DNA of 64,000 nucleotides from the NCBI GenBank assembly GCA_963744935.1, contig CAVUVM010000003.1, positions 304,930-368,929 on the forward strand, written 5' to 3'. Shown piece by piece: positions 18,756-27,365 of this stretch (the stretch's first letter is position 1; each line of letters begins with the position of its first letter). The notes beneath the pieces were generated by a model. The model saw only the letters and a list, made by a program, of their open reading frames with translations. It was not told the origin of the DNA and did not search any database. Source of the stretch: Bog-473 sp963744935 (GTDB lineage: Bacteria > Actinomycetota > Acidimicrobiia > Acidimicrobiales > RAAP-2). The translations under genes were made by a program, and so were the position numbers.

Positions 18756-19802
18756 ATGGTTGCCTCCGTGCCATCAGCACTGATGCAGGCAGCCGTCTAC
18801 GTGGGCGATGGGAGAATCGCGGTCGAGCGGGTTCCCCGTCCTGAGCCGGGACCCGGCGAGGTGCTCGTGGAGATTGCCGAGTGCGGTATTTGCGGGTCCG
18901 ATCTCCACATGGTTCTGGAGCGGTACGCAAAACCTGGTGCCATCCTCGGCCACGAATGGTCGGGCACCGTGGCCGCCGCTCCTGACAACTCCGGCTGGAC
19001 TCCGGGCGACCGGGTGGTAGGGAACCCGACTCCAGGGTGCGGGGTCTGCCGACCCTGTAGACGGGGTCGCCCTTCGGTGTGCCTGAACCGTGCCACGGCC
19101 GACTTCGTCGGATATCGCGGTGCCTTCTGCCAGTACAAGACGGTCACGGCCGACGGCCTGATCCGGATTCCCGATTCTCTCCCGAGCAGGGTGGCCGCGC
19201 TGGCCGAGCCGACAGCCATCACCCTGCACGCGTTGCGGCTGGCCGATGTCGGCCCTGATGATCGGGTACTGGTCACCGGGGCCGGCCCGGTGGGCCTCTT
19301 GATCGTGGCCGCGCTGCGCGCTCGAGGGATCTCCGACATCACCGTGAGCGAGCCTTCCGCTGTTCGGCGCCGGCAGGCCCTCGACGTCGGTGCTACCCGG
19401 GTCGTGACGCCCGACACGCTGGAACAGCCGCCCTTGGCCCTTCCTGTTGCCGAGCCCTACGCGGTGGTGTTCGAATGCTCCGGCCGTGCGGACGCGGCCG
19501 AGGCAGGCTTCGGACAGCTCGACTATGCGGGAACCCTCGTGATCGTGGGGACGGGGTTCGAACAGCCCCGAATCAACCAGAACCGCATGATCATCTTCGA
19601 GCTCGAGATCATCGGGGCCTACAACTACAACGACGAAGGATTCCAGCCCGCCGTGGACCTCCTCGACAGTGGCACGCTGCCGATCGGCGCCTTGATCGAA
19701 CCCGACAACGTTCCACTCAGCGACGTGATGGTTTCGATGGAACGGCTCGCTCGAGGCGAGATACCAAGCAAGGTGATGGTTGAACCAGGCCTGCTTCCAT
19801 GA
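18756..19802 (+). CDS. Zinc-dependent alcohol dehydrogenase (MDR family)
   Basis: This is a 348-residue medium-chain dehydrogenase. The catalytic zinc site is visible as ECGICGSDLH and ILGHEWSG. The structural zinc cluster is CGVCRPCRRGRPSVC, though its last spacing is slightly compact. The nucleotide fold is VLVTGAGPVGLLIVAAL followed by VSEPSAVRRR; Glu at the strand end suggests NAD rather than NADP. The family includes threonine and sorbitol dehydrogenases, and the exact alcohol is unknown. Its stop overlaps the start of the next gene (ATGA at 19799), so the two are translationally coupled. Confidence 0.9.
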   Translation: MVASVPSALMQAAVYVGDGRIAVERVPRPEPGPGEVLVEIAECGICGSDLHMVLERYAKPGAILGHEWSGTVAAAPDNSGWTPGDRVVGNPTPGCGVCRPCRRGRPSVCLNRATADFVGYRGAFCQYKTVTADGLIRIPDSLPSRVAALAEPTAITLHALRLADVGPDDRVLVTGAGPVGLLIVAALRARGISDITVSEPSAVRRRQALDVGATRVVTPDTLEQPPLALPVAEPYAVVFECSGRADAAEAGFGQLDYAGTLVIVGTGFEQPRINQNRMIIFELEIIGAYNYNDEGFQPAVDLLDSGTLPIGALIEPDNVPLSDVMVSMERLARGEIPSKVMVEPGLLP

Positions 19803-20257
19803 GCCCAGTCCCATTCGCTCCGCGGATCAATCATGTGGCGATCAGCGTTGATGCCGAAATCATGGACGAGGAGGGTCGAGCCGCGCTCTTGGACTTCTAC
19901 TCCGAAGTCTTCGGCTGGATCGAGGGAGACAACAGCACGGAGAAAGGGAATCCCCTCATTCTCTACACCGGGTCATTGGGCCAGTTCCTCTACCTGCTGC
20001 CCGCGAAGGACGAATTCATGGTCACGCCCAACATGGACCACTTCGGGTTAGAGGTGTCATCCAAAGAGGAGCTATTGGAGATACTGGACAGAGTCAAGGC
20101 GTACCAGGGCAAGGACGACCGCGTTCGGGTCACCGATGTCGGCGCCATGGTCACGCGCTACCAGGACAAGCAGTACACGCTCACCAACGCCTATGTCTGG
20201 TTCCTGATCCCGCTGTGGATCGAGCTCCAGCACGTCGAGCTGCGCGCCGGCACCTAG
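19799..20257 (+). CDS. VOC-superfamily (glyoxalase-fold) protein
   Basis: This is a 152-residue single-domain VOC protein coupled to the zinc dehydrogenase by a 4-base overlap. The start RINHVAISVDAEIMDEEGRAALLDFYSEVFGW is the typical first module with the metal-ligand His. The second module has MDHFGLEVSSKEELLEILDRV, and the C-terminal IELQHVEL supplies the usual Glu. Pairing with a dehydrogenase suggests the two act on successive steps of one small-molecule pathway; the substrate is unknown. Confidence 0.8.
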   Translation: MSPVPFAPRINHVAISVDAEIMDEEGRAALLDFYSEVFGWIEGDNSTEKGNPLILYTGSLGQFLYLLPAKDEFMVTPNMDHFGLEVSSKEELLEILDRVKAYQGKDDRVRVTDVGAMVTRYQDKQYTLTNAYVWFLIPLWIELQHVELRAGT

Positions 20258-20977
20258 CCCATTCGGTCCCGGGGCCCCGGTGCGCAACCGGGAAGAACAG
20301 ACGGGCACCACCTGCGAGGCCGATCAAGACAATGCGGCCGCTCGTCGAGAAATGACGGAGGCCTGCGGGGCAGGTCGGACGGACCAGATCAAGCCTGCAT
20401 CCAACCGGCGATGTCGTGCCACCGAACTGCCTCCCGTGCATTGGTCGTTCATCGCGAATTTTGCGGGGATGGATATCGACGCCACCCAGCCCCGCTATTT
20501 GGCGACATGACCTACGGAGTGCCATCACCTTCACGCGCGTCGACGTCGCCCGGCGCGTCGTGTGTCGATCTGTACACGCGGAGATCGCCACCCGCTTTGC
20601 CTTCTCCCCCAGACGACTCTGTCGGCGTCTCTCTGAGCCTCACCACGGCACGAAAAAGGTGAGCGCTGTGGGACTCGACACGCTCGATCGCAATGGGACC
20701 GGGTTGCTTCCTGTCTGAGCTGAACCGCAATCGAGCGACCTTTCTACGGTCTATGACCAAGGCATTGCCGCCTCGCTTCGATTCGTAGACGGGCCTGTTG
20801 TTCAACATTTGTCCCCGTTCTCAATTTGCAGGTGACGGCGCAGTCGGGCTGGACGAGAGCGGTCCGGCCGATCGGGAGAGGTGGCCTCGGGACTCCACGC
20901 AGAGAGTGCGGGACAGGGGGGAGACGCTCACCTGAGAAAACCTTTCCTTGAGTCGGTCGTAGATTGAAAGGCGGATC
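20258..20977. other. 720-bp non-coding stretch at the edge of the accessory region
   Basis: Several short open frames exist on both strands but none has family-like content or a ribosome-binding site. Just past the VOC gene there is a self-complementary CCGGGGCCCCGG (20269-20280) that could act as a weak terminator element; it has no T tract. Beyond here the base composition drops toward the lower-GC FkbM gene. Confidence 0.45.
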
Positions 20978-21865
20978 GTGATCTCTCTCGGTCGTGCGGT
21001 CAAACAACACATCAAGTCCATAGTTTCACCGAGCCGAGGGAACCTGGTTGCCCTCGATATCACTGAGCGGGGCAGGAAACTCAGTGCGCTGTGTCCCGAC
21101 GATGAGGTCTTCACCCTCTCGCGTGAACTGATCCTTGATCGTATCTACGAACGGGGTGGATTCACGTTCGGATCCGATCTGCAGACGGTCGTTGATGCCG
21201 GCGCGCACGCCGGCATCTTTAGCCTCATGGCGTCACAATGGGCCGAACGGGTCATTTCAATTGAAGCATCGCGAGTGAACTTTGACCTCCTGAAGCTGAA
21301 CGTTGATCGAAACCACATCGCGAACATCGATCCGCGAAACCGGGCGCTGTGGAGCAAGACCGGCGAAATGCTGGATCTCGACGCAACCGTTGACTCCGGA
21401 TGTGGGCGAGTCAATGATCAGTCTTTTTCCGATGAGAGAGGCAACCGGGTCGAAAGCATCAGTCTGGATGATCTCATCAAGGAGATCGGTCCCATTGATC
21501 TCTTGAAAATCGACATCGAGGGCGCGGAGTACGAAACCTTCCGAGCATGTACCAAGCTGTCCTCCATTTCGACCATCGTCGGCGAGATGCACCTTTTTGA
21601 AGACGACGAGAGCGAGCGGCATCTGTTGAATGCTCTGATCGCAGATCTCGAAGAGTCTGGCTTTCACGTCTCACTGATCGCTGAGAGCGAGCTTTACACC
21701 AGGGACAGTCTGGCTCGCCTTCGTCGGAACAGCGGATCCCTCAAAGGTAATTATCTGACAAAGGCTCTGGCTGCTGCTTATTACCTCGCCCCGATCGCCA
21801 AACCGATCCGCCAGAAGGGTGCGACATACCAACTTCCGCTCTTGATCGCTCAGAAAAGCGTGTAG
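20978..21865 (+). CDS. FkbM-family SAM-dependent methyltransferase
   Basis: This is a 295-residue protein. It has the SAM-binding loop VVDAGAHAGIFSLMASQ near residue 70 with the acidic strand end VISIEAS, and the FkbM signature LLKIDIEGAEYETF near residue 180, followed by GEMHLFEDD. FkbM enzymes O-methylate sugars, polyketides or other secondary products. The GTG start at 20978 is the first that leaves the whole fold intact. Codon use is visibly less GC-biased than that of neighbours to the left (many ATC/GAT/TTG and AAA codons), which suggests transfer. No glycosyltransferase or biosynthetic partner is beside it. Confidence 0.85.
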   Translation: MISLGRAVKQHIKSIVSPSRGNLVALDITERGRKLSALCPDDEVFTLSRELILDRIYERGGFTFGSDLQTVVDAGAHAGIFSLMASQWAERVISIEASRVNFDLLKLNVDRNHIANIDPRNRALWSKTGEMLDLDATVDSGCGRVNDQSFSDERGNRVESISLDDLIKEIGPIDLLKIDIEGAEYETFRACTKLSSISTIVGEMHLFEDDESERHLLNALIADLEESGFHVSLIAESELYTRDSLARLRRNSGSLKGNYLTKALAAAYYLAPIAKPIRQKGATYQLPLLIAQKSV

Positions 21866-21994
21866 CCAGTCACAGGCCAATTTTGGTCGACGCGTCTGGC
21901 GGCCAAAGTCCAACACGGGATTCATCGGAGCTGAGCCCAGAGGGCTAAGGCCAAGAAGTGTCCCCAGGGGCCGGCACCCCTAGGCTCTGCTGCT

Positions 21995-22201
21995 ATGCCG
22001 GCTCACGACGTCACGATGAACCTGTCTCACCCGATCACCGTAAGGAATGTGGACGTGGAGTTTGAGGTCCGCGCTGACGGCGAGCTGTTGGGCAAGGTCC
22101 AGATCAGTAAAGGCGGTATCGACTGGACACCGTTCAAGTCTCCCCATCCGCGCACAGCGACCTGGGAGCAGTTCGCTGCCTGGATGGAAGGAACCGCCTA
22201 G
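21995..22201 (+). CDS. Small conserved-looking protein, 68 residues
   Basis: I cannot name a function. The sequence HPITVRNVDVEFEVRADGELLGKVQISKGGIDWTP reads as a tight beta-rich domain followed by TWEQFAAWMEG at the end. I have seen this pattern of a two-strand unit plus a K-GGIDW-P motif in small actinobacterial proteins of unknown function. The ATG at 21995 is used; a second ATG lies seven codons later. It stands alone, with non-coding DNA on both sides. Confidence 0.6.
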   Translation: MPAHDVTMNLSHPITVRNVDVEFEVRADGELLGKVQISKGGIDWTPFKSPHPRTATWEQFAAWMEGTA

Positions 22202-22380
22202 CTCCTACTGGTTTACCAGTCCTGCAGTTCGGAACTGTCCTGTTCCCACCCAGCTACACTTGCCTCGTCGTTCCGACTCGTCCACATGTAGATCTCTGGC
22301 CGATGCGATTCACTCCGCAAACGTCTCCTAGTCGGCACTAGGGGCGGTGAACGGGAGGACCTCAGTGGCACACTTGGTGG

Positions 22381-22599
22381 GTGGCCCGACGCAAGCCCGA
22401 TCCGAGACTCCTCGCTGGCCTCGTTGTGGTGCATATCGTCGTGGCGGCATTCACTTGGAGAGATATCCGGCACCGAGATCCAAGTCAGATTCGTGGCCCG
22501 AAGTGGGTGTGGCGCTTAGCCAGCGCAACACAAATGGGCAACTCCCTCGCCTACTGGTTTTTCGCACGTAAGTCGGCGGGCCTTCAGGACGCTCTCTAG
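22381..22599 (+). CDS. Small membrane protein, PLDc_N-like
   Basis: This is a 72-residue protein with one clear hydrophobic helix (LLAGLVVVHIVVAAFTW) followed by a charged loop with RDPSQIRGPKWVWRL and a second weaker hydrophobic stretch (MGNSLAYWFFARK). The RxxxQIRGPKxxW plus GxxAYxxxARK pattern resembles the short phospholipase-D N-terminal-type membrane proteins of actinobacteria, whose role is unknown. The GTG at 22381 gives the natural start before MARRKPDPR. Confidence 0.6.
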   Translation: MARRKPDPRLLAGLVVVHIVVAAFTWRDIRHRDPSQIRGPKWVWRLASATQMGNSLAYWFFARKSAGLQDAL

Positions 22600-22739
22600 C
22601 CCACCGTCCCGGCAACTTGTTTTGCCGTACTCGGACAGTCTTTCCGTCATCTCGAATGAGGTCCAGGCTCCCGGAAGAGTGTGCTTCAAATGGGGTCCCA
22701 GCAAGCTTGGGCTGCAACACCGCCGACGTGGCCCGAGTA

Positions 22740-22928
22740 AAGGTCATGGACCGCCGATTCAAGATTCGACTCACAGTCGTGCAGTCCTTCACTTCGAATA
22801 CGGGCAATTCGGTGAGCTGCAGCTCCTCGGGTCCGGATCAGTGCTATGTCTACGCGTACGTCAATACAGAAGGCGGCCCGAGGGCCGTTGGCCAGGCGGA
22901 TATCGAGTTCGCGGCGACTTCGTCCTAA
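22740..22928 (+). pseudogene. Fragment resembling the C-terminal end of a neocarzinostatin-like secreted domain
   Basis: The frame encodes RLTVVQSFTSNTGNSVSC then QCYVYAYVNTEGG and ADIEFAATSS before a TAA stop. The cysteine pair spaced about ten residues apart and the closing A-x-I-x-F-A strand resemble neocarzinostatin/macromomycin-like domains of secreted actinobacterial proteins. No signal peptide or first half is present upstream, so this is at most a 3' remnant. The surrounding 22,600-23,168 otherwise holds nothing I can support. Confidence 0.3.
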
Positions 22929-23168
22929 AGGCCGAAGGGCGCGGACCGACCCCGCCGAAGAGGCCAGTCGCTGCAGACGGACTATCAACCGGGCAGAAGG
23001 CTACGCGGGTGACTGTCACAAACGCGCGAGCCGAGTCCTTGAACCGCAACATGTTTCATTTAGCCCGGAGTGCCGCTCAGTGGCATCCGATCCCGGCGTA
23101 CGGAAGCACCTATCGCTCAGCTCTGCGGATATGCCAATCACCCGCCTCGTGAGCGAACGCCGGATCGA

Positions 23169-23399
23169 TTATGCAGTGCCTTCCGACTCCGACACGTTCT
23201 CACCGTCATCCCCTTGGCGGTCAGCCTCTATTTCCTTGCCGAGATGGCGAAGCTGGCCCGAGCTAATCCCCTTCACCAGTTGTTTCAGCACCTGCGCTCG
23301 ATCCGATTCCGGGAGTGCCTCGATAGCTTCGAGCACCTTTTCGCTGATCTCATCATCCGAAGCGTCGGGACCTAGTTCCTGACTTACCTTTGAGATCAT
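23169..23399 (-). CDS. Hypothetical 76-residue acidic protein
   Basis: I do not recognise it. The sequence is mostly helical and acidic (DDEISEKVLEAIEALPESDRAQVLKQLVKG) and ends in a Glu/Asp-rich tail. The ATG at 23399 is chosen because residues encoded upstream of it overlap the decayed end of an IS110 transposase read in a different frame. The truncated insertion sequence directly upstream may have replaced its natural promoter. Confidence 0.35.
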   Translation of the reverse strand: MISKVSQELGPDASDDEISEKVLEAIEALPESDRAQVLKQLVKGISSGQLRHLGKEIEADRQGDDGENVSESEGTA

Positions 23400-23409
23400 C
23401 TCGGTGAAC

Positions 23410-24058
23410 GACCTCGTCTTCGAGCGACTCGACCCGATGCGCCAATGAACACAGAGATGCTTTGTGCGCGCCCATGACCGGGTCACCCGAGCGCGACGGC
23501 CGCAGCCTCGCTCCTTGGCTGACCAACGCGGCCACGCTCAGGCCGTCGAGGGCGGCAACGGAGCTCGTCGGGGGCGGTGATCACCAGATGGCGCATCTGG
23601 GTGAGCGCTTTGATTCGGGCGTGCCGGGCCGAGCGCTTGGCGACGACGAGGACCCGGATGGCTTCGACGGCACCGTCTTTGGACTTCGAGATGCTGGTGG
23701 CACTTCCGCCCAGTGCGGCTCGAGCCGCCTCGATGGCGTCGAGCGGATCGGACTTACCACTTCGACGTCGTTCGGCCTGGTTGGCACGGTTGACCTCGAT
23801 GACGGTGACATGGGCCCTGCGCAGGAATCTGGCGAGACCAGCACCGTAGGAACCGGTGCCTTCCATACCGACCTTGGTGACAGCACCAAAGCTCTCCAAC
23901 CAGGCGAGCAACGAGCTGTAGCCGGCCGGGTTTGCGGCAAAGGACTCCGAGCCGAGCAGGCCACCAAGCGGGTCCAACGCCGCGGCAACGTGAAAATCGA
24001 GGTGAGTGTCGACCCCACCGGTCACGCCCCGCGCAGCTTCTACGATGGTCATGGTCAT
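23410..24058 (-). pseudogene. IS110 transposase, 3'-truncated and frameshifted
   Basis: It starts MTMTIVEAARGVTGGVDTHLDFH, identical in layout to the intact transposase at 36992-38041, and keeps the RuvC-like acidic residues GGVDTH, EGTGSYG and the SGKSDPLDAIEA pair. After DELRCR the frame shifts near 23,545; the continuation ALVSQGARLRPSRSGDPV through SLAHRVESLEDEV lies in another frame and then stops matching. The C-terminal domain with the catalytic serine is absent, so this copy cannot be active. Confidence 0.85.
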
Positions 24059-24062
24059 CCCT

Positions 24063-24250
24063 TCTGTTAACGGTGTTAGGGATGGCACGGCCGTTCCGGA
24101 TCGGAGCGACGGGCGGTCTGGGTTGTTCTAGCAACCCAGACCAATCACCCTTTCTCGGAGACGGGACGTGCCGCTGTCTGTGTGCAAGACAGGCCGAACC
24201 TGCTCGCACTAATGAAGCTATTCAGGACCCGCAGTGCAGCGGTGGATCCT
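24063..24250 (-). ncRNA. Candidate IS110 bridge RNA region, copy A
   Basis: This is the non-coding stretch upstream of the truncated transposase. It contains a long perfect hairpin with arms GGTCTGGGTTG and CAACCCAGACC (about 24,116-24,143) and a second hairpin with arms CTGTCT and AGACAG (about 24,174-24,192). It matches the corresponding stretch of copy C but is shorter. Assignment as bridge RNA rests on location and structure only. Confidence 0.4.
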
Positions 24251-24431
24251 TCAGAGCATTGTCACTGAACGGGGGCACTCCGGCTGCCTTCGGACGATCC
24301 CTTGCGGGACGCAGCCGGATATGCCACAGCCATCCGACACTGGAATGGTCGCGGTTAGGCCGACACAATCGCCATAGAGAGCCGCGGCATATGATCAGTG
24401 GGGGTGCTGGGCAAAGGCAGGGAGGGTGCCG

Positions 24432-24851
24432 ATGGCTGCTCCGAAGCTCCAGGTGACGGGCATCAATCACGTGGTGCTTCACGTCACCGATGTGGAGCGA
24501 TCGAAGAACTTCTATATGGACATACTTGGCTTTGAGGACCGCAACATCTCCGGCGGGCCGCCCAACATGAAGGCCAGCTTCCTGCAGTGTGGCATGCAGG
24601 GCCTTGACCTGTTCGAGGTCCCCGGTGATGCCCACGGCGGACTGGAAATGAACCACATGGCGCTGAACGTGACCGCCGTCGACCTCGACCAGCTCGTTAG
24701 CCGCCTCTCCGAGGCTGGTGTCGATGCGTCCGAGCGCACCCCGCGCAACTCGGTGTTCATATCCGACCCGGACGGCCACCGCCTCGAGATGTTGCCTCAC
24801 ACCGCGAGCGAGCGGGCCCACGAGCGCCAAGGGACCGGTGCCACCGCGTAG
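24432..24851 (+). CDS. VOC-superfamily (glyoxalase/dioxygenase-fold) protein
   Basis: This is a 139-residue protein with two beta-alpha-beta-beta-beta modules. The first begins TGINHVVLHVTDVERSKNFYMDILGFE (His as the first metal ligand), the second is MNHMALNVTAVDLDQLVSRLSEAG, and FISDPDGHRLEML supplies the usual Glu. The ATG at 24432 is preferred over a GTG six bases earlier because GGAGGG lies at proper distance. It stands alone between a truncated insertion sequence and a 590-bp gene-free stretch; substrate unknown. Confidence 0.85.
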   Translation: MAAPKLQVTGINHVVLHVTDVERSKNFYMDILGFEDRNISGGPPNMKASFLQCGMQGLDLFEVPGDAHGGLEMNHMALNVTAVDLDQLVSRLSEAGVDASERTPRNSVFISDPDGHRLEMLPHTASERAHERQGTGATA

Positions 24852-25443
24852 CTGCCTCAAACGGGCTCGTGTGATCTCCTACAACCGGCGAACTGAGGCA
24901 ACCTTATGACCGCTCTATGTCGCCAGCTCTATGGGGCTTCCGTCGCCCCTGCTTCCCTCAAGCTTGAAAAACGGAGATCTCATCTCCATCCGTTGGCTGG
25001 CTCTCGAACCCGCCTGAACGTCGACGAGCTGCTCAAGACTGTCAGCAAGGGAACGTAATAGCCTCGGCACATTGTCCTGGTCTGGTCCGCTCATCAGGAA
25101 CGAAGCGGGATGGTCGTCAGTGGATGACGACGTTGACGTTCGGCCGCGAGGTTCTGAAGCTCCCGGTGCAGCGCCAGGCGCTTATCCATGTCACGGGTAC
25201 GGTCGAGGTCCGCACGTAGGACGTCGTATCGCTCCACTAGCGCTCTGTCGTTCATGCCGGTGGGGTCCATTCGCTCAACGCTAAGCCGAGCATGGTTCGT
25301 AATCGCGGATAGGCAGCGGCCAGCGATTCCCTACAGGCCGGACAAACGCCTGGCCGCCACCTGGCGATCTGAGACGGTTGCACATGTTCTGGACACGCCT
25401 GTGGGGCTTTCATGACGCGTTAATTGACCAGTAGAGTCGAATT
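24852..25443. other. 592-bp stretch without a recognisable gene
   Basis: Only short open frames without family-like content are present on either strand. I see no repeat, insertion-sequence end or strong hairpin. The promoter of the AhpD-like gene at 25444 must lie in its right part. Confidence 0.45.
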
Positions 25444-26277
25444 GTGATCGCCCGGGATCAGGCGCCAGTGGCCTTCATGGCATGGGACGAATTGATCGAC
25501 GCAGTCGCCACGACCACGCCGACCAGCCTGGCGGAGCAGGCCCGTGCCATCGCTCGGGCCAGCCTCGACCCGGCTGTTCCTGCCGTGCCGAGGTCTGACG
25601 CGATGGCCTTCGCTGAACAGATGGTCGTCGATGTGGCATCCATGACCACTGATGTTCGAGCAGCCGGGCTGGGCGAACTCGGTGCCGGTGCCCCAGCCTT
25701 CGTCCTTGCCGTATGGACGGAAGACATGATGATTCGCGCCGATGCCGCCTGGCGTGAGATGTTCGGCGAAGAATGGCATCCGATCCCGACTTCTAGCGAG
25801 ATCGATCTCTGGGTGGCCCATGAAAGATTTCTCATCGAGGTGGCCAAACTGCCAGCCCTCGATCCGGTTACCTCCGAACTCGTCAGACTCCGCGGAGCGA
25901 GAGCCCACAACTGCCGGCTCTGCCAGTCCCGCAGGAGCGTGAGTGCCATCGATCTGGCAGGTGGGAGTGATCTGTTTGACGCCAGAGATCCGAGCGGTAT
26001 CTCCGACGCCCAGGCCCTGGCCCTCCGGGTCGTGGATGCCTTCGTGTGGCAGCCGATCCGGTGGCCACCCGGGCTGGGCGAGCAGGTCGTGGACGCCCTG
26101 GGTCCTGCCGCCGCAACCGAGCTGATCCTCGATATCGTCCGCAACGCCGCGAATAAGATCGCCGTCGCCTTCGACGCGGACGACCCGCAGGTGGGGACGG
26201 GCGTCGAGTATTACGACATCGACGTGTCGACCGGGGAACTGCGCTACGACGTCAGCCCGGTCACGCCCAGCGCCTGA
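25444..26277 (+). CDS. Carboxymuconolactone decarboxylase / AhpD-like protein
   Basis: This is a 277-residue protein with the CMD/AhpD active-site segment SELVRLRGARAHNCRLCQSRRS, giving a CxxC pair in the usual helix. The N-terminal half (MAWDELIDAVATTTPTSLAEQARAIARASLD) is helical and may be a partner domain. This two-domain length recurs in actinobacterial proteins with the same motif. The family uses the cysteines for peroxide reduction or related redox chemistry. The GTG at 25444 is used, with an ATG eleven codons later as the alternative. There is no operon partner. Confidence 0.75.
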   Translation: MIARDQAPVAFMAWDELIDAVATTTPTSLAEQARAIARASLDPAVPAVPRSDAMAFAEQMVVDVASMTTDVRAAGLGELGAGAPAFVLAVWTEDMMIRADAAWREMFGEEWHPIPTSSEIDLWVAHERFLIEVAKLPALDPVTSELVRLRGARAHNCRLCQSRRSVSAIDLAGGSDLFDARDPSGISDAQALALRVVDAFVWQPIRWPPGLGEQVVDALGPAAATELILDIVRNAANKIAVAFDADDPQVGTGVEYYDIDVSTGELRYDVSPVTPSA

Positions 26278-26389
26278 GCAACTGGCTCGCGGGAGTGGGA
26301 TCCACCCGGGCGCGGAGTAGGCGACTATTTGGAGAACCGCACGCATGCCCGCGAGCCGGCGTTCGATGAGACTCGAACTCATGGGACGT

Positions 26390-26773
26390 TCAATACCGAG
26401 TCGGTGACAGCTGGGCTCGGTCGATTTCCCAATTCAGGATGGCTAGAGCTTCTGCGTTGCCGATTCCGAGTTCACGCATTCGTCTCATGAAGTCTTGCGC
26501 TGCCCGTACCGCCAGAGCTCTCTTCGCGGTCGGTGCTCCTGCTACGAAGGTCCCGTGCCGACCTCGCGTTTCGATCAGCCCAGCTAACTCAAGCTCTCGA
26601 TAGGCCTTTGCAACAGTGTTGACCGCCAAGCCGAGATCAGCGGCTAACTGCCGAACCGTCGGCAACCTGATGGACTGCTCGAGGCTCCCGCTAACGATGG
26701 CTGCGGCAAGTTGTGAACGCACCTGCTCGAACGGCGGAACCGGGGAGTCGGGATCGAGCGTCAGCAAATCCAC
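26390..26773 (-). CDS. GntR-family transcriptional regulator (short, YtrA-like)
   Basis: This is a 127-residue regulator with an N-terminal GntR winged helix: PPFEQVRSQLAAAIVSGSL, then LPTVRQLAADLGLAVNTVAKAYRELELAGLIETRGRHGTFV. Only about 50 residues follow, so it is the short YtrA type, which usually controls an adjacent ABC transporter. No such transporter is beside it; an insertion-sequence fragment starts 60 bp upstream, so the original partner may have been lost. The GTG at 26773 is the start. The leader has a dyad-like GTACAACGTTTGATAC that could be an operator. Confidence 0.85.
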   Translation of the reverse strand: MDLLTLDPDSPVPPFEQVRSQLAAAIVSGSLEQSIRLPTVRQLAADLGLAVNTVAKAYRELELAGLIETRGRHGTFVAGAPTAKRALAVRAAQDFMRRMRELGIGNAEALAILNWEIDRAQLSPTRY

Positions 26774-26840
26774 GGTCAGTTTGTATCAAACGTTGTACTA
26801 CCTAACAAGCCGAAGAGTCGGCCACATGTGATGGCATGAA

Positions 26841-26929
26841 GGAGCGGGGCCTCCGCTCCTCGTGACGGCTCCGGTCTCGCGGTCGAGATTGGGGTTGTCA
26901 CACCAAACACTCACGACAAAGGAGGCCCC
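26841..26929 (+). promoter_or_regulatory. Leader hairpin complementary to the transposase ribosome-binding site (copy 1)
   Basis: The stem GGAGCGG (26841-26847) pairs with CCGCTCC (26853-26859). The overlapping GGGGCCTCC (26846-26854) is exactly complementary to GGAGGCCCC (26921-26929), which contains the ribosome-binding site before the ATG at 26931. The same arrangement is in copies 2 and 3. Confidence 0.5.
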
Positions 26930-26930
26930 G

Positions 26931-27186
26931 ATGGGAAAGGAGCACGTCGGCCTAGACCTGCGCCACCGCCGGTCGGTCATCTACCGATTGGACCAGGCGG
27001 GAGAGAAGATCGACTCGGTCCGGGTCGACAACGAGCCGAGTCGCTTCGCCAAGACAGTGAGCGTGGCCCCGGTGGGCAGCGACGTCATCGTCGAAGCGAC
27101 CTACGGCTGCTACTAGGCCGCCGATCTCTTAGACGAGATGGGTTATGAGGTCCATCTGGCCAATCTGCACGGCAACGACCGGGGCA
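26931..27186 (+). pseudogene. IS110 transposase fragment (subgroup II)
   Basis: It encodes EHVGLDLRHRRSVIYRLDQ and continues closely like the intact transposase at 49903-50916 as far as EVHLANLHGND. Two Trp codons of the intact copy are altered: TGG to TGC, then TGG to TAG (stop at 27114-27116) within ATYGWYWAADLL. Everything after about residue 85 is gone. Confidence 0.85.
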
Positions 27187-27365
27187 CGGGGTCAAGCCGA
27201 TTTGTCCTGGTCAATGATCGATGTTGTGTAGATGTTGTTGAAACCTTGCTTTCGAAGGCAGTTGGGAATCATTACCAACAAGTATCAAGATTCCCTTGCA
27301 AAGCTCTATTGATTCGTTGGGACGTTTGAAGTGGCGAATCGAGACTGTTTAAGGCGTTTGGCGAC

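Larger units (their letters stand above)
23410..24268 (-). mobile_element. Truncated IS110-family element (subgroup I, copy A)
   Basis: This carries the transposase-upstream end and the first two thirds of an IS110 element. The right-hand end (its LE) is nearly the same as that of the intact copy at 36.8-38.3 kb: both contain GGCACGGCCGTTCCGGATCG and finish with AGCGGTGGAxCCT followed by CAGAG. The other end is missing, lost within the transposase near 23,410. Confidence 0.8.
26835..27186 (+). mobile_element. Truncated IS110-family element (subgroup II, copy 1)
   Basis: This is the left end and first 80 or so codons of the element seen complete at 49.8-51.3 kb. The left end ATGGCATGAAGGAGCGGGGC is identical, and similarity stops near 27,186 inside the transposase. 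No right end is present. Confidence 0.85.
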
